A stretch of 7,776 bases of DNA from JBKHJA01 sp046538375 (GTDB taxonomy: Bacteria; Acidobacteriota; Aminicenantia; Aminicenantales; Aminicenantaceae). Where the stretch lies: positions 1 to 7,776 of the forward strand of contig JBKHJA010000109.1 of the NCBI GenBank assembly GCA_046538375.1, in the 5' to 3' direction. A program made the position numbers and the translations under genes. Below the pieces are notes generated by a model. The model searched no databases and was not told the origin of the DNA. It saw nothing but the letters and a program-made list of their open reading frames with translations. Positions 5,561 through 7,776 of this stretch are shown here, in pieces. The stretch's first letter is position 1. The number at the start of each line of letters is the position of its first letter.

Positions 5561-7480
5561 TCAATCAAGCTGCTTTTTGTTTTTCCCCAATTTGATTTTC
5601 AGGCCGATGACCACAGTTCTGGCTTTCATGGGAAAACCCGGCTCTGTGATGTAGTGTTTGTTGAACAGGTTGTCTGCTTTGAGGAAGGCGGAAAAGCAGG
5701 AAAAACTTCGGGATAGAAGGGCATTGAGGATGAAGTAGCCGGGGACTTCTGTCCTCTGTTCGTCCATACTTGCCTGAGAACTGGATACTCCTAGTCCCCA
5801 CACTGATAATCTCAAGCTGGTGGTGATCCTCAGGTTCAGGGAAAAGTTGAGATGGAATGAAGGAAGAAGATCCAAGGGCCTGTTTTCTTGTCTGTTTTTT
5901 CCCTTCAGGAATGTGAAGTTCAGGGAAAAATCCGCCCTGTCCCGTTTTTTATGGAATCCCCCTTCAAAACCATAGATCTCTGCCCTGCCCACGTTCAGAC
6001 TCATCTTCCCTCCATCAGGAAGCCGCCTCACCTCGATGAGGTCATTGATGCGGTTGAAAAAGAAAGCGCCGTTCACGAAAAAATCTTGGCTGTAGATGAA
6101 TCCCAGCTCATAGTTGGTTCCTGTCTCATCCCCGAGCTCTGGGTTTCCTCCTGGAACGCTGTACAATGATTTCATAGACGGGAATCGGGATTTCCGGGAA
6201 AAACTGGCATGAATATCCAGTTGCGGCCGGGGATTGAATTTGATGCCCAGGATGGGATTGAAGCTTGATTTTATATCTCCTGATTGTTTTTTTAAAAGAT
6301 CGAGGCTGGCACCGGCGATCAATTTCCAGTTTTGATTCAGGTTATGATGGTTTTCCATTCCCAGAGAAAAAGTCTGGTGGGAATACTGTTCCCATCTCTC
6401 ATCTCTGTCAGCCTGGATGCGGACCCTGTCATCCCTCAGATTCAGGCTGAATTTCCCCTGATGAAGGGATAAATAAGGAAGGGATCCGATGAGAAAGACA
6501 CCATAAGAGTGGTTATCATAGGTGGATTCCCATTTCAGAACCTCCTCGTTGGGTTCAGAGTAGGCATCGAGGACGTTATGATGTCGGACATAATAGCTTC
6601 GTAATTTGAAGTGACCTTTTTTCAAAAAAGGGAAAGTTCCTCCCAGGTGGAGCTGAAAACGGTTCCAATCTTTGAATCTCCAGTAACGGGGGGAGTAAAA
6701 TTCTACGGCGGCAGGCACCCCGAATTGAGAGGAGTAGTAGGAAGCTTCTAAGAGAATCTCACTCTTCGGAGAGGGATAGGCATAGAGTTTGCCTGAGAAA
6801 TTTTTTCTGGAATAATCGCTGTTGGCTCTGAGTGCGTTTTTTCCTTGGTTGTTCCACTTGAATCCTTCTGATTTTTCATAGGAGGCGAAGCCGGAGAAAG
6901 AAAAATTTCTCCAGCTCAGGGAAGCGGCGGAAGAAAGATAAGAAGTTTCATTGCTGTCGTAAGATGTGTTCAGTGAGAATGAAGGAGGATGGGGCCTTTC
7001 AGTGATAATATTCACCACTCCTCCCAAGGCGTTGGGCCCGTAAAGGACAGAGGAGGCTCCTTTGACAATTTTTATGTTCTCCACCTGATCGGCCAGGATT
7101 GTCTTCAGGTCGAAGGAATTGAAAAAGGGTTCATAGATGGGGATGCCGTCGTAGAGCATTACTATTCTCTGGCTGCCCAGCCCCCTGATTTTCAGTCTGG
7201 ATTCGTTCTTGGTTCCGGAGCTGACAAAAGTGCCTGGAGCATAAGAGAGGATTTCAGAAAGATCTTTGGAAGAGGTGGTTTCCATGGTCTCTTTTCTTAT
7301 GGAAGAAGTGGAGGAGAGAGGGAAATCTTTGGGGAGCTGAGCTTCCACCACGATTTCTTCGGTGATGATTTTTTTGGACTTCTTCTCTTTTTCTTCCCCT
7401 TTTTCTTGGGCATGTGAAATGGAGAATAAAAATAAGCTCCCCAGAACCAAAAGGAAAAAAACTCTTCCCGGTTTTACCAA
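5561..7480 (-). CDS. TonB-dependent outer-membrane receptor
   Basis: Outer-membrane gated channel that takes up a scarce ligand (for example siderophore, cobalamin, metal complex or sugar) using TonB energy; the ligand is unknown. It has 639 residues, in the usual range. A signal peptide (VFFLLVLGSLFLF) ends at about residue 24 with ISHA/Q. A charged Lys/Glu linker leads to a TonB box, EEIVVEA at 41-47. The plug covers about 50-165: SLSEILSYAPG-like SKDLSEILSYAPG (71-83), RLKIRGLGSQRIVMLYDGIP (95-114), then IKIVKGASSVLYGPNALGG (136-154) and VVNIIT. The rest is a beta-barrel rich in alternating aromatic strands, with NLFNKHYITEPGF near the end. The start is a TTG (7480) with AGAGGA 10 bases upstream; it is the only start that gives the full signal peptide. 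Oddly, the last strand (RTVVIGLKIKLG) is followed by a basic tail, KNKKQLD, instead of ending in the usual aromatic residue. Confidence 0.95.
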   Translation of the reverse strand: MVKPGRVFFLLVLGSLFLFSISHAQEKGEEKEKKSKKIITEEIVVEAQLPKDFPLSSTSSIRKETMETTSSKDLSEILSYAPGTFVSSGTKNESRLKIRGLGSQRIVMLYDGIPIYEPFFNSFDLKTILADQVENIKIVKGASSVLYGPNALGGVVNIITERPHPPSFSLNTSYDSNETSYLSSAASLSWRNFSFSGFASYEKSEGFKWNNQGKNALRANSDYSRKNFSGKLYAYPSPKSEILLEASYYSSQFGVPAAVEFYSPRYWRFKDWNRFQLHLGGTFPFLKKGHFKLRSYYVRHHNVLDAYSEPNEEVLKWESTYDNHSYGVFLIGSLPYLSLHQGKFSLNLRDDRVRIQADRDERWEQYSHQTFSLGMENHHNLNQNWKLIAGASLDLLKKQSGDIKSSFNPILGIKFNPRPQLDIHASFSRKSRFPSMKSLYSVPGGNPELGDETGTNYELGFIYSQDFFVNGAFFFNRINDLIEVRRLPDGGKMSLNVGRAEIYGFEGGFHKKRDRADFSLNFTFLKGKNRQENRPLDLLPSFHLNFSLNLRITTSLRLSVWGLGVSSSQASMDEQRTEVPGYFILNALLSRSFSCFSAFLKADNLFNKHYITEPGFPMKARTVVIGLKIKLGKNKKQLD

Positions 7481-7544
7481 TTTTTACCCGTCCTCTTTTT
7501 ATTATCCTCTTATTCTTCATTGAGTCTAGAGGTTTTAAGTTTTT

Positions 7545-7683
7545 GTCTTCTTTTATCCATTGCTTGATTTCATCCTGGTGTCGAGATTCGCCAGGAGCAC
7601 TTCACTTGTCCGTTGATGACCAAATCCGGAGCAGCCGTGATTTTGTATAGTGTGATTTTTTTATTTAGAAATTCATGCTGTTT
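7545..7683 (-). pseudogene. Relic of a small thioredoxin-like (Thioredoxin_3 type) gene
   Basis: Translating 7683 to 7576 on the minus strand gives a reading that ends in ITAAPDLVINGQVKCSWRIS-TP, then a stop at 7572-7570. One base over, starting at 7574, the frame continues DEIKQWIKED. Joined, they closely resemble the C-terminal half of small thioredoxin-like proteins (typical pattern: TPALVIDGKV...GRVPS-EEIKKW). The cis-proline is present in AAPD. A one-base insertion near 7575-7573 splits it. Upstream in frame is a stop (7686-7684), and no CxxC active-site motif is found in any frame up to the window edge. The second frame has no stop before the receptor gene and runs into it, to about 7254. 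So the N-terminal half, frame and stop are all lost, which indicates decay and not a single sequencing error. Function: none expected. The family call rests on pattern memory, not a search. Confidence 0.5.
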
Positions 7684-7776
7684 TCAGAAAAATATGGAAT
7701 CTCCTATGAAATTATGCTAAATTGGATTATTCATGAATTCGCTGGAAACAATGTATATGAGGCAGGAAATTGGGGA

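Noticed and set aside
7254..7520. Minus-strand 88-codon frame beginning at 7520 and overlapping the start of the receptor
   Set aside because: It is in frame with the downstream half of the thioredoxin-like relic and runs into the receptor's signal-peptide region in the wrong frame. The basic, low-complexity translation looks non-coding.
7501..7528. Possible receptor promoter on the minus strand (TAGACT, 16-base spacer, GATAAT)
   Set aside because: The implied transcription start would fall on or inside the AGAGGA ribosome site, leaving a leader of about 13 bases. The -35 is only a 4 of 6 match.
7733..7776. Plus-strand ATG opening a 14-codon frame (MNSLETMYMRQEIG) that runs off the window edge
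   Set aside because: Too short to judge, no Shine-Dalgarno upstream, and no recognised family. It could be the start of a divergent gene, but the visible sequence does not support a call.

Overview
The window appears to come from a Gram-negative (diderm) bacterium. It encodes a TonB-dependent outer-membrane receptor and a molybdenum hydroxylase whose iron-sulfur subunit carries a twin-arginine export signal. I cannot fix the lineage from the sequence. The Lys/Glu-rich protein ends and overall style would suit an uncultured Aminicenantes- or Acidobacteria-like genome, but that is only an impression. All convincing genes lie on the minus strand, so the window reads biologically from right to left.

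Right edge (about 7776 to 7481): an AT-rich stretch holding the decayed 3' half of a small thioredoxin-like gene, with its N-terminal half missing, a one-base frameshift and no stop of its own. It lies just upstream of a 639-residue TonB-dependent receptor (7480 to 5561) with signal peptide, TonB box, plug and beta-barrel. A strong hairpin (5493-5526) follows the receptor and probably ends or attenuates its transcript.

Middle (5560 to 5299): a 262-base intergenic region with the hairpin, two short inverted repeats and a good sigma-70-type promoter (perfect TTGACA, 17-base spacer, weaker -10). These point left into a tightly packed five-gene unit.

Left two thirds (5298 to 9): the unit runs (i) a polytopic membrane protein of unrecognised function; (ii) a Tat-exported [2Fe-2S] subunit; (iii) the molybdopterin catalytic subunit; (iv) the FAD subunit with an extra cysteine loop; (v) a Nudix hydrolase of the CoA-pyrophosphatase type. 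Genes ii to iv are separated by 1 base or overlap by 4 bases and together form one xanthine dehydrogenase/aldehyde oxidoreductase-family enzyme. It most resembles the periplasmic PaoABC class but has the order 2Fe2S-Mo-FAD. Electrons would pass from substrate at Mo through two [2Fe-2S] clusters to FAD. Only the small subunit has an export signal, so the complex is probably assembled in the cytoplasm and exported whole. The substrate cannot be told from the sequence. No XdhC-type maturation factor is visible; it may lie beyond position 1.

I see no RNA genes, CRISPR arrays, insertion sequences or complete mobile elements. The most novel parts are the unrecognised membrane protein and the Nudix enzyme attached to the molybdoenzyme operon, and the thioredoxin-like relic.
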